Positions 32,345-44,201 of a DNA stretch of 64,000 nucleotides are shown here, in pieces. Position 1 is the first letter of the stretch, and each line of letters starts with the position of its first letter. Both the position numbers and the translations under genes were made by a program. A model generated the notes under the pieces. The model did no database searches. It was not told the DNA's origin and saw only the letters and a list, made by a program, of their open reading frames with translations. The stretch is from contig CM050451.1 of the NCBI GenBank assembly GCA_027563935.2, positions 102,761,565 to 102,825,564 of the forward strand. The letters are read 5' to 3'. The stretch is from Costus lasius (lineage: Eukaryota; Streptophyta; Magnoliopsida; Zingiberales; Costaceae).

Positions 32345-34573
32345 TTGTTTAAGTTAATGTAAGACCAAAAATTTGGAAGAAAACAGAGAGGCAGTGTTTG
32401 ATGTGCCAGCAAGATTTAGGATTGGCATGGAAGGAGAGGATGAGATCGTCAACATACAACAAGTGAGAGATCTTAGCCCCACCTCTTATATTAAAAGGAG
32501 TGATCATTTTTTGGTCCACCTTCTCCTTAATCATAATACTCAACAAATAGTAACAATGACGAATAAATACAGAGAGAGCGGGTCCCCTTGCCTGATACCA
32601 CACTTACTAGAGAAATAAGGAGACTGAGTTCCATTGACAACACAATAAAACTTAGGAGACTCAACACAAGCCTTAATCCAATTGATAAAGGGAAGAGGGA
32701 AATTTAAGACTCTAAGCCCATTATATATAGCATTCCAAAAAACTTTGTTAAAAGCTTTCTCCAGGTCAATTTTGAGTAAAGTGTGGGGATATTTGCCCTT
32801 AGAGTTATGCATGGTGTGAGCAAGTTCCTGAAGAGTGAGGATACTATCATGGATATTTCTGCCCATCACAAATGCAGTTTGTTCAATGTTAATGATAGAG
32901 TGGAGAAAAGGTTTGATCCTATTAGCTAAAACCTTGGCTAGAATACTATAAGAGACATTGCAAAGCGAAATGGGCCTATAATCTTTAACAACCTTAGGGC
33001 TAAGGATTTTGGGAATAAAAATGATATGAGTGTGGCCCCAAGTGGGAGGGATGTAGTTAGTTCTGTGGATGTTAAGCATAAGGGCAATGAAATCTGGCTC
33101 CGCAGTATTCCAAAAATGCTTATAGAAATCCCCAGTGAAGCCATCATGCCCCGGGCTTTTACCTTTCGGCATAGAAGAAACTACAAGCTTGAGTTTAGAA
33201 GACATAAAGGGGGCCAAAAGAGTGGCCCCAACATTCTGATCAATATGAAAACAGTGTCTATATCTAGCACAAGATTGAAGAGTTTGAGCAGTATTCGGAA
33301 CAATTAACCTCCTAGGATTCCAAAGATCAAAATAGTAGTCAGTAAACATATTGAGAATGGACTGAACCTCAGTAAGAGGGGGGGCCATACTCATTCAGAA
33401 GGAAGAGAATAGTATTGGTTCTAACTATTAAAGTGACAAGACGATGAAAGAACCTGGTATTACCATCCCCCTCTTTTAACCACTTAGCTTTAGCAAGAGT
33501 CCACCACTTTAAATTGATTTGCCTAGATAGAGTAATGGCTTTGTTTGTAAGAGAGAACAGGTTAGTTTCCTCATGAGTAGTCAGATGTCTAGCGGACTCA
33601 ACAATTTGCCAATTGCGGATCTCCTCCCAAGTGTTATTTAAACACTTGGTTAGGTTCCCCACATTTGACTTATGCTAAGCCGAGAGCTTATGTCTAAGGA
33701 GATTGAATCTTTTGGAGAAATCAGAGTCCTGGCCTTCCTGGAAGTTAGGATGAGACCAGGAAGTGTTAATAATGAGATTGGCATCTTTATAATCCACCCA
33801 GAAAGGTTGGAATCTTTATAATCCACCCAGAAAGGTTGGAATCTGAAGATTCTTTTCTTAACACTATGAGAAGGCTTAACATAAATAACAAGAGGAGAGT
33901 GGTCAGAGATACCTCTAGGAAGATGGGAAATCATACAGGAACCAAACAAGTTAAGCCAGTCAGGAGTGGCAAAGGCATGATCAATGCTGGTGAGGATTTT
34001 GCTCAAACCCTTTCTATTATTGGACCAAGTTTAAGGAGGACCAGTAAAACCAAGATCATGGAAACCAATAGAATGTATGAGGTTTCGCAGGAATGGGTTG
34101 AAGAGTTGATAGTGAACTTCCGCCCTCCTAATTTATCCAAAAAATTAAGGATGTCATTAAAGTCACTGCAAATTAACTAGGGATGTTGGATAGCTGAGAA
34201 TCAACAAGACCATCCCAAGGATATTCCTAGTAATATAGTTAGTGCTAGCATAAACCACAGAAAGCTACCAAGGTTTCACATTAGGCATAATGATAATAGC
34301 ATGAATAATTTGGGAAGTTGAGGATATTACCTTAACATCGAGGGCAGAATGTAACCAAGAGAGAGAGATACCATCTGAGGCTCTAGTTGAATCAACAAAG
34401 AAGGAAGACCATCTTCTTCCAAGGGTTTTAGTTAGCTGGGGCTCCTCTTGAACCTCAAGATGAGTCTCTGCAAGGCAATAATGAGATGGCCTGTAAGTAT
34501 GTTTAATCATATTTAGATGATCCCGAACATTCCGGCATCCGGCACCTCTACAATTCCAGGAAAAAATATTCAT
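32345..34573 (-). pseudogene. LINE ORF2: endonuclease and reverse transcriptase (broken)
   Basis: Start MNIFSWNCRGAGCRNVRDHL at 34573 is the classic APE-type endonuclease opening, followed by CLAETHLE and later SIDHAFATPDW and GISDHSPLVI. The reverse transcriptase has KGKSPGHDGFTGDFYKHFWN, IPKILSPKVVKDYRPISLCN, the catalytic LKIDLEKAFNKVFW, GIRQGDPLSLYLF and LLYVDDLIL. The frame changes around 32540-32600, and a 29-bp duplication at 33783-33840 breaks it further upstream. It stops shortly after YVDD at FGLTLT. It would nick target DNA and copy its RNA there; not functional as written. Confidence 0.85.
33783..33840 (+). repeat. 29-bp tandem duplication inside the LINE
   Basis: Two adjacent copies of a 29-bp unit (33783-33811 and 33812-33840) containing AATCCACCCAGAAAGG. 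Since 29 is not a multiple of three it shifts the ORF2 frame and duplicates the FQPFWVDYKD reading. Confidence 0.9.
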
Positions 34574-34815
34574 GATGAATAGGAAAGGAGAGTTAGAGCT
34601 CTTTTTTTTTTTACTACCCAACCCAAGGGTAGATTTAGACTGCTTGTATTTAGCATCTTTATGCACTATAAAGCCGAGAAGATTGGGTGGTAGAGCGCTC
34701 CGGGCAGGGAGGCTCCTCATGTCTACGCTCAAAGAGCACCAAAGTGGAATTAGGATCAACACTTTCCAAAGCTGTAGGGTCCTCAGTGGAGGGAGACGGA
34801 TTCCCTTCCAAGGTG

Positions 34816-35326
34816 CTAAAAATTGGCATAAGGCAAGCCTTGCAAGGCTTGGACATTATCAGTGGATTTCAAATTGAGGGAAAAGGGAAATGATGTAGAG
34901 CTGGTGATAGGGTTTGGTGGCTTAGGGTTCAAGTCTGGAGGCTTAGGAAAAGGGTCCAAAAGCTTAAAAGGATTTGAAGTCTTAAACGGCTCAACAACTT
35001 CAGAAGGAGCTAGATCCGAAAGACCTGGATCAGATGGCCTGGATCCCAAAACTGGAAGACGTTGAGGTGGAGATTCACAAGGGAGGAACGTCAGCAGAAG
35101 TTGAAAATTTGATGGGTAGGGCCGCAATGACTTTGTGCCCAGAACGGTCAGAGAGTTGATGGATGGGACGGGAGTGGTAAGGTTGCTGTACAGAGAAAGG
35201 TTGAGAAGGCACATGTAAGACACTTTGTGCCCAGAACGGTCTGATCATCAACTCAGACGGCTTACCGATCATGGAAGCAATAGTATGGAGGGATTCAAGG
35301 TTCCAATATTCAAATGGAAGCCTTGG
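34816..35326 (-). pseudogene. LINE ORF1 C-terminal part (truncated)
   Basis: Minus-strand reading from the LTR junction gives LPFEYWNLESLHTIASMIGK, the conserved end of the DUF4283-type domain in plant LINE ORF1 proteins, followed by a Pro/Ser-rich tail (KPPDLNPKPPNP). ORF1 would bind the LINE RNA. The N-terminal part is missing at the 35327 junction and frames shift in the tail. Confidence 0.6.
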
Positions 35327-36804
35327 TGATGCCTTGCATTTTAAAAGTAATTTTTAGTATTATTTCATCTCAAATCTAGACCTATTTTAATATTTTTATA
35401 CTCTATTTAGACTTATTTAGTTGATTGCTTCGGAATTTTCACTTTTTCTCATTTTTTTGAAATTTCAAGTAAAATCACCCAATTTTGAAGTCTTTTAAAG
35501 ATTTTAAAGTCATGGGGTGATTCCTTACGAGAAGAGAAAGCTGCACGTCAAATTTGGGCCCAATCCGAGCTACTTTGAACCCCCAACCTGATGGGGTTCA
35601 CCGGTGCTTTCACCGGATGTCCGAAAGTTCACAGAAGACTTCACTGCTTGGTGAACCCAGCGGGGTTCATCACCCGTGATTTCTCTAAGGAAATTTGCGC
35701 AGAAATCTACAATACACTTCACTGGCTGGTGAACCCCGCCAGGGCTGGCGGGGTTCACCGGTGATTCTTACTCGACAGAAACCTCATAGAAGACTTCATA
35801 GCCTGGTGAACCCGGCGGGGTTCACCCATGATCGTAACTTTGCAGACCAACCCCCATTCGGTTTTTCCTCGATTCTGAACCCTAGAAAAATCCAAAAAAG
35901 GCAAGAAAATATATTTTGGAAACCTAAGAGGGAGGAAAATCTAAATAATATAAAAACCCTTTCTAAAATTGCCTAATTATTGAGCAATCGGTGCACGAAG
36001 TGGCGAGGGCGAACAGACCAGGCGACACAATATTTTCGGGGTGATTTCGAGAGATTGGAGCATCAGATCTTCACAATTTTTGGGGATCTTATTCGGTTCA
36101 TCATCTCCTTCCCTTCAAAAATGTTTTGTAATATTTTTCCTGACATTTTAGAGAGATTTATGTGAGCTTTCATGAATTATATAGCATAAAACCCTTTTTC
36201 GGGACTTGGTTGAAGCCCACTGATGAACTCTTTCATACAATCTTATATTATTCTATTATTTTGAAGTTTGTATGAGCATATGCTTTGGCTGTGTAGTATG
36301 TGTGGTAGTCGACGCGATTTTGACCGAGAGGAGGATCGTGTCGGTGGATCTCTTAGGTAAAACTTGCGAGTCCTTGACATGAGAGTGCTCGAATCTCACT
36401 CGAGGGCATCATAATCTTCCCTTAAACTCATTGAGTTTATTTAGAACGATCCACCGCGAGAGTGGAAATCGTTCTGGATAAGCACCAGGGTGTACCGACC
36501 GAGAGGGGGCATCCTGTACCTTAGGAAGATTCCTTTTGTGAAATTACGAATTCTTGTAATATATCCATTTTAATGTAGTTAGATTCATCAGTGTGGTGGA
36601 TACCGAAGTCCTGATCTCTCTCATATAGATAACCTCCTCGTTGCTGCATTTGATTTCTTATTTTCGCTTACTGATTGCAAAAAACCCCGCTTTGAATCAC
36701 TTAGCTATTGAGACTTAGACTTTTTATTACTTAACCTTGCTCCCTGTGAGTTCGACAACGTTATGTATTACTTCGACATTACCGTGCACTTGCGGGACAT
36801 GTCA
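35327..36804 (+). repeat. P1 5' LTR (LTR A)
   Basis: Begins TGATGCCTTGCATTTT and ends GTGCACTTGCGGGACATGTCA, 1478 bp. Four palindromic GTGAACCC/GGGTTCAC blocks lie near 35586, 35650, 35730 and 35803. Aligns along its length with LTR B at 44202-45691, with many differences. Confidence 0.85.
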
Positions 36805-36810
36805 AGTTTT

Positions 36811-36828
36811 TGGCACTGTTGCCAGGGA
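36811..36828 (+). other. P1 primer-binding site
   Basis: TGGCACTGTTGCCAGGGA, the tRNA-Asp type with three changes, 6 nt after the LTR end. Confidence 0.75.
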
Positions 36829-36963
36829 GCAACGGTTAATATTAATATATTTCTTAGGATTGATAGACTAAGCTTTAGTTAATTATGTTACTTTATTGCT
36901 TTCTGCCTTAATTCCTTTTTGTTGCTTACCTTAAAACTTTGCAACTGTGTTTGACATCTTTTT

Positions 36964-38755
36964 ATGGAAAGAAGTTTGAGGGCAGGTGAATTTTTTGAAA
37001 TTGATCTTGAGATAGAGAGGACGTTCAGAGGAAGAAGGAAACTCAAGCAGCTTCAGGCAAAAGAAGACCAAACTCAAATGGAGCATATATCTCTGAACCT
37101 GAACAATGATCAAGCACCTCAAGGTGTGGAGAACAACAATAATCGAGCACTGAGAGATTATGCTGCCCCCTTAGTTCAAGGACTGCAACCAGGAATTGCT
37201 AGACCAACTGTAGAAGCCAACAATTTTAAGATTAAACATGCTCTACTTTCTATGGTTCAACAACATCAATTTGGTGGTTCTCCTCTAGAGGACCCCAATA
37301 TGCATCTTGTAATTTTTTTTGGAATATTGTGACATGCTAAAAATTAACGGTTTTTCTAATGATGCCATCAGGTTGAGATTATTCCCTTTTTCCTTAAGGA
37401 ATAGAGCAAGAGCATGGCTGCACACATTGCCTTCAGCTTCCATAAGAACATGGGGAGAACTGTCACAAGCCTTCCTCTCAAAGTATTTCCCACCTTCCAA
37501 GATAATACAACTGAGGAATTAGATAACTAGCTTCATGCAGAAGGATGGAGAGTCATTACATGAGGCTTGGGATAGATTCAAGGAGTTACAGAGGATGTGT
37601 CCACATTATGGCATAGAGACTTGGGTTTTAGTTCATACATTCTATAATGGATTGAACTACAATACAAGGCTCATAGTGGATGCTGCAGCTGGAGGAGCTT
37701 TAATGAACAGAGGAGTTCAAGACGCCATGAACCTCTTGGAAGACATGACAATGAATCACCATTAATGGTCTTTAGAGCGAGGTACACCTTCCAGGCAGTC
37801 AGATAAACTCGAACTTGATACTTTAACTACTCTTCCTGCAAAGGTAGATACTTTATCTAGAAAAATTGACTCTTGGTCTGTAAACTCTGTGGATGCTAAT
37901 TCTTTGTCTTGTGAGGTGTGTGGGGTTGCAGGACATGTTAGTACATAATGCCAGTTGGGTGATGGTCAATTTACTCATAGCCATCCTATACATATCAATT
38001 CAATTGGAAATATTAATCCCATGAATAATCCCTATTCCAACACTTACAATCCAGATTGGCACAACTATCCAAACTTTTCATACCGAACTACCCAACCGTT
38101 GCAACCAGGACAAGCACCTCCACAAGGAAATTTCGAACAACCTCCATAGGGGAATTATAAGCAACCACCTCGGTTTCAAGCCAGAAACTATATTTCACCA
38201 CAGAAGCCGAACATAGATTCTCAACTGAGGAAGCAAATTGAAGGTTTAACTGATATGATGAAACTCATGATGATAAGAATGGATTCATTAGAAACCCACA
38301 ATAAAATGTTGGAGAATCAGCTAGCCCAGCAAGCTAGCTCATCCTCTAGAGCACCAGGGAAGCTTCCATCACAACCTGAAGTCAACCCGAGAGAGCATTG
38401 CAATGCAATCTCCACTAGAAGTGGCAAACAACTAGAAGATCTGAAGTTGCCAACTGATGACAGAGGAGAAGATGCAACACTTGACACAAGAGATCTGAAC
38501 CATGAGATAACACTAGTGACACATGAGCAGACTGAGGAAGAATGGCCCTATGTGGGGCCACTTGCCTACAAACTTCTAATTTCTTTTCCACAGAGATTTG
38601 TCAAAGCCAAATTAGACAAACAATTCGGTAAGTTTTTTGAAGTTTTTAAGAAACTATATATTAACATACATTTTATTGATGCTCTTTTGCAGATGCTTAC
38701 CTATGCCAAATTTCTGAAGGACATCTTGTCTAACAAAAGAAATATGGAAGAATAA
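36964..38755 (+). pseudogene. P1 gag (broken)
   Basis: ATG at 36964 (MERSLRAGEFFEIDLEIERT). Gag core motifs: ARPTVEANNFKIKHALLSMV, QQHQFGGSPLEDPNMHL, LRLRLFPFSLRNRARAWL, SLHEAWDRFKELQRMCPHYG. The zinc knuckle region CEVCGVAGHVS is followed by a stop. A T-run near 37312-37320 causes a frameshift and several stops follow. The Trp in EAWDRFKEL is kept here, whereas M1 and M2 have TGA. The C-terminal linker has QLAQQASSSSRAPGKLPSQP, then a conserved FPQRFVKAKLDKQFGKFFEV block before the protease. It would form the particle if intact. Confidence 0.82.
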
Positions 38756-39000
38756 GGAACTATTGCACTCCTCAGGAGTGCAGCGCGATAATACAAAACA
38801 AACTCCCCCAGAAACTCAAAGATCCAAGCAGCTTCTCCATACCCTGCCAGATAGGGGAGATCACTTTCTAGCGAGCCTTATGTGATTTAGGAGTGAGTGT
38901 CAGTCTTATGCCTCTTTCTTTATGTAAAAGGCTAGATTTAGGAGATTTGAAAAGTACTAATATTTCTTTACAGTTAGCAGACAGATCAGTTTGCCGTCCC

Positions 39001-39408
39001 GTCGGTATTTTGGAAGATATGCCCATAAAAGTTGGAGATTATTTTCCTGCTAATTTTGTTATTTTAGAAATTGATGAGGATGACAGACTCCCTATCATTC
39101 TAGGTGGACCTTTTCTTGCTATAGCTGGTACAGTCATGATGTCAAAAACAAAAAATTGGATTTAAACATCGGTAACAATGTTGTACAGTTTGATTTGTTT
39201 GATCGTCGGTATTTTGGAAGATATGCCCATAAAAGTTGGAGATTATTTTCCTGCTGAGTTTGTTGTTTTAGAAATTGATGAGGATGATAGACTCCCTATC
39301 ATTCTAGGGAGACCTTTTCTTGCTATAACTGGTACAATCATGATGTCAAAAATGGAAAATTGGATTTAAACATTGGTAACAATGTTGTACAGTTTGATTT
39401 GTCTGATT
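39001..39408 (+). repeat. 204-bp tandem duplication in the P1 protease region
   Basis: GTCGGTATTTTGGAAGATAT starts at 39001 and at 39205. The two 204-bp units (68 codons) are near identical, covering the RLPIILG part after the protease active site. P2 has a single copy, so the duplication is private to P1. Confidence 0.9.
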
Positions 39409-41483
39409 CTTTGAAAATACCTTCTCTTGCAAGTACATGCTGTAGTGTGGACATTGTTGAGAAAATTGTGCAGCAAATTGAACCCTATAGGAGGGAGGTA
39501 GATCTGCTTGAATTGACCCAGACCAACACCAAAGAACAAGACATTGAAGGGAAAGCCGAAGAGTACACTGCACTTCTTGATTCCGACCCATGATGCAACA
39601 CCCGAAGTTAACCAGGAAGAGGAAGGGTAGAAGAAGCTTGAATTCAAAAGTCTACCTAGCACATTGAGATATGAATTCCTAGGTGACAATTCTACATACC
39701 CGGTAATAGTTAGTGTTGAATTGAACAAAGAGCAAACCGAACTACTCCTTGGAGAACTCTAACTTCACAAGAAGTAATTGGCTATTCACTTGATGACATT
39801 AAGGGAATTAACCCCTCTATTTGCATGCACAAGATTTTATTAGAGGAAAATAGCAAGCCTTCTATGGAATTTCAACGCCGACTTAACCCTCATATGAAAG
39901 ATATTGTGGAGAAGGAGGTGCTCAAACTTTTGGATTTAGGAGTCATATACCCCATATCAGATAGTTCTTGGGTGAGCCCGGTACATGTTATACCCAAAAA
40001 GGGAGGTATTACGATAATTAAAAATGATTTTGATGAGTTGATACCCACACGAACAGGCACATGATGGAGGATGTGTATCGACTACAGGAAGTTGAATTCT
40101 GCTACAAGAAACAATCAATTTCCTTTGCCATTCATTGATCATATGTTAGATAGACTTGCTCATAATTCTTTTATTTTCTGGATGGATTTTCAGGTTTCTT
40201 CCAAATTCATATCCATCCAGACGATCAGGAGAAAGCAACTTTTATCTGCACCTATGGTACTTATGCATATAGGAAAATGCCCTTTGGGCTTTACAATGCC
40301 CCTGCGACATTTCAAGGGGTAATGATGGCGATATTTGCATATTACAATGAAGATTTTATGGATATATTCATGGATGACTTCTCTGTGTATGACTCTTTTT
40401 TCAATCATTGTTTATCTAACCTTTCTAAAGTTTTACAGAGATGTGAAGAGGTGAACCTAGTGTTGAACTAGGAGAAGTGCCACTTCATGGTCCAGGAAGG
40501 TATAGTCCTTGGGCACTTGGTCTCTGAGCGCGGAATCGAGGTGGATAGAACAAAGGTTGAAGTTATCAAAAATCTGAAGCTGCCTACAACAATGAAGGGA
40601 ATTAGAAGTTTTCTACGACATGCTAGTTTTTATAAAAGATTTATCAAAGAGTTCTCTAAAATAGCTCGCCCCTTAACTAATCTTCTAGCTAAAGATTCGT
40701 TCTTTGTTTTGACAGAGAATGTGAGGAAGCTTTTGTAAAACTCAAAGAGGCTTTGATAATTGCGCCTATAATCCAACCTCCAGACTGGTCCCTACCTTTT
40801 GAACTCATGTGTGATGCTAATGACCAAGCTGTGGGGGTGGTATTGGGACAAAGGAAGGACAAAAAGCTGCATGCTATATATTATACTAGTAGAACACTTG
40901 ATGATGCACAGATGAATTATGCCACTATAAAAAAAGAGTTACTTGCAATAGTTTTTGTTTTCGATAAGTTTCGTTCATACTTAGTTAATTCGAAAGTAAT
41001 TATTTTTACTAATCATGCAGCTATCAAATATCTGAGTAACAAAAAGGATGCCAAGCCAAGACTTATCTGATGGATTCTTCTTTTACAAGAATTTAATATT
41101 GAGATTAGAGACAAGAAGGGGAGTGAGAACCTTGTGGCTGATCATCTTTCCAGGCTAGAATGAGATGCTGAAAAGAAAATTGATGATGAGTTGGAAATCA
41201 ATGATGCATTCCCTGAAAAACATCTATATGCTCTTTTGGAACAGCAAGTGCCATGGTATATAGATTTTGTGAATTATCTTGTTTCTAACATTCTTCTCTT
41301 TGATCTTACTTTTCAGAAGAAGAAAAAGTTCGTACATGATATGAAATCCTATTACTGGGATGAACCTTATCTATATCGGCGATGTGCTGATGGATTGTAC
41401 AGACGATGCATACCAGAGGCAGAGATACAAGATGTGCTGACACATTGCCATTCTTCATCGTATAGAGGACACGCCGGGGCAGC

Positions 41484-42950
41484 TGATGAGTTGCATTTAC
41501 ACCATGTTTTCACCTATATTTTAGATCATATTTTGGGCTTAATTGCATGATTTTATGCTATTTTTAGTGCTTTTGCGTTACTTTGCACGAAATCTTCACT
41601 TTTCTTGATTTTTTTGAAAATGTAGGTAAAATGATGTAAAAATGAAGGATTTCAAGAGTTTTGAAACCAAAACATGATTCACAAGGAGATCACGAGCCTT
41701 TATGACGAATTTGGGGGCAAAAACAGTAAAGAACGAGACTTTTACGGCCTTGGCCGTAAATATGGATTCAGCCGTGAACGCGACGACGAACGGAAGTTGA
41801 AAACGTCTAAGTGTCGGAATGAACAGAAACTTTCACGGGTGAAGCCGTAATTCTATCACGGGCTGTGAAACTTTCTATGACCGAAAGCATTATACACAGA
41901 AACATTTACGGCCTCAGCCGTAAACATATCACGGGCCATAAAAACTTCTGCCCGATGAGTTTTTCACTTATCTCTTCACTGATTCAAACCGGAATTGAAC
42001 CAGACTTCGCAGAACCGTTCCCTGATGAGTTCTAAACTGGTCCAACTATAAAAGATTGATTTTGGAGGGTTAAAGAAGCTTCTGGCAGACGAACACGAGC
42101 GGCGACGAGAACAAGGGCGACGACTTGATTTCGAAGCATATTCCAGCGAGATTTCATACGATTTTTGACGATTGATTCTTCAATCCTCATCTCCAGACTG
42201 AAGAGAAGACGGTTTCATCATCCTTTTTGTGATTTCTTTGCGATTCTTATGAAATCATTCTTGTTCATCAAAAACATGTATTCTCTTGATAATATGAGCG
42301 AGTAGATACCTTTTCGGGATTGATTGGGCGTAGCCCACTGATTTGCATGGATTAATTTATACTTTTTCTCTTTTAATATAATTTTATCTTCCTAATTTGA
42401 TTGAAATTGCATATATCCTGTAAATTACCCTGGCCAAGTAACTTTACGTCTTAGACGTTGCGAGAAGGACCGAGAGGTGAATCGCTAAGTCCGATCTATT
42501 TTGATTAAACCTACGAATCCGATCACGGGAGTAGTTCGGATTCGTTTGAAGGGTTTAACCTACTTTTCACAGAACTTAAAGGATCTAGTTAGGTTAACTG
42601 TCACGAGAGTAGGGAGTTAATCTAATTAGATACCGTATCATGCTCCGGGAGGAAGTGATATGTACCTTAGGAAAAGTACCTTTCAGGATGGATAAGTTTA
42701 TTAACTGAGTTATTTTTACACAATTCATGTCTATCAGTGTGGCGAACCCATGAATTCCCGATGCTTTAGAATTCAAGTCCTTTAAAAAGCTGTTCTGAGT
42801 TTGTGTCGTGCTTAGAAGTTAGAACAACCAAGTATTGATTCCACCTAAATTCAAACATATTAAGAAGTCAGTACTTAGCTACGCAATCCTCATCGGGAAT
42901 GATATCCTTTTATTACTTTGATAAATCCGTGCACTTGCGGATAGCTATCA
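41484..42950 (+). mobile_element. Solo LTR inserted in P1 integrase
   Basis: 1467 bp beginning TGATGAGTTGCATTT and ending TTGCGGATAGCTATCA, flanked by GCAGC on both sides (41479-41483 and 42951-42955), a perfect target duplication. The host sequence rejoins in the integrase zinc-finger region. Its end matches the M2 LTR end (GCTATCA). It contains a perfect 20-bp inverted repeat at 41741-41760 and related TTTACGGC/GCCGTAAA and TTTCACGGG blocks. It is what remains after recombination between the two LTRs of a full element. Confidence 0.93.
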
Positions 42951-44061
42951 GCAGCCAAAACAGCTTTCAAAGTCTTACAGTCTGGATTATTTTGGCCTTT
43001 TATTTTTCATGACGCCTAGCATTTTTGCTCTGACATGTGACGGCTGCCAACGAACCGGGAACATCTCAAAAAGGGATGAACTTTTATTGAGCAATATATT
43101 GGAGGTGAAAATTTTTTATATATAGGGGATTGATTTCATGGGACCCTTCCCATCTTCATGTGGTAAATGGTACATTCTAGTTACCATCGACTACGTGTCT
43201 AAGTGGGTTGAAGCCTCCGCAGAAGCTACTAATGACTCTAGGGTCGTTATGAAGCTTATGAAGCGAACAATTTTTCCCTGATTCAGAGTTCCACATATTT
43301 TGATTAGTGATGGAGGTTCTGACTTCATCGAGCAGCAGTTTAGAGTACTCTTGAAGAAGTATGGTGTAAAACACAAGATTGCCACGCCCTATTATCCTCA
43401 GACTAGTGGTCAAGTAGAGGTTTCCAACAGAGAAATCAAGCAAATACTTGAGAAAACTATATCGAGATCACGAAAGGATTGTGCATTAAAATTACCTGAT
43501 GCTCTATGGGCTTATAGGACTGCGTACAAGACTCCCCTAGGTATGTCTTCTTTCCAAATCATTTATGGAAAATATTGTCACTTACCTATTGAACTTGAGC
43601 ATAGGGCATTTTGGGCTGTCAAGCAAATCAACTATGACTTCAAGAGTGCCGGCGAGAAGAGAAAGCTACAACTTGATGAGTTAGAGGAGATGCACCTTTA
43701 TGTATATGAAAATGCCAAGATCTACAAGACATGCACCAAACATTGGCATGACAAACACATTGTGAAGAAGGAATTTCATGTAGGGGACAAGGTGTTACTT
43801 TTCAACCCCAGACTTCGATTGTTTCCAGGGAAGCTTCGAACAAGGTGGTCTGGCCCCTTTGTAGTACAACATGTGCAACCTTATGGCGCCATCACTATTT
43901 GGACAGAGCGCACAGGAAGCTTCACTGTGAACGGGCATCGGCTTAAACATTACTTCGAGGATGAGCGGGTTGAGAAAGGGGTTGTTCTTACCCTTTCAGA
44001 TCCCACAAATTTGGTGACTTGAAAACTTTTTGGGTTGAGCTATTGACCTTAAACTAGTGCT

Positions 44062-44079
44062 CTTGGGAGGCAACCCAAG
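44062..44079 (+). promoter_or_regulatory. Conserved post-pol hairpin of P1
   Basis: CTTGGGAGGCAACCCAAG, 40 nt after the integrase stop, preceded by GAGCTATTGACCTTAAACTA. Perfect 6-bp stem. Confidence 0.55.
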
Positions 44080-44201
44080 TTTTTGCTTGTTTAGTTATTG
44101 CTTCATTCATCTTCATTGTTATTAGATGAACTCCGTTGTTGATAGTTTTCATTGTTTAGTTGTCGCTTTGCTTTTCGTCTTAATATGTTGGGTGTTCTTG
44201 C

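Larger units (their letters stand above)
32270..35326 (-). mobile_element. L1-like LINE, both ends missing
   Basis: Minus-strand order: part of ORF1 (35326-34816), then endonuclease and reverse transcriptase (34573-32345). The upstream side is cut exactly by the LTR starting at 35327. Sequence after the reverse transcriptase catalytic centre is lost near 32270, so the usual C-terminal part and poly-A tail are absent. Normal LINE insertions lose the 5' end and keep the 3' end, so a later deletion is likely. Confidence 0.8.
38890..44022 (+). pseudogene. P1 pol: protease, RT, RNase H, integrase (broken, interrupted)
   Basis: Protease remnant LGVSVSLMPLSLCKRL. Reverse transcriptase: SWVSPVHVIPKKGG, MCIDYRKLNSATRN, MPFGLYNAPATF and FMDIFMDDFSVY with the FMDD catalytic pair. 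RNase [37 protein letters not shown]. Integrase starts before 41484, is split by the solo LTR and resumes at 42956, with [24 protein letters not shown] and [11 protein letters not shown] as the DDE triad, ending DPTNLVT at 44022. Stops include a TGA at 43280 in place of Arg. The protease region carries a 204-bp tandem duplication. Dead as written, although the 240 codons from 43300 are open. Confidence 0.87.
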
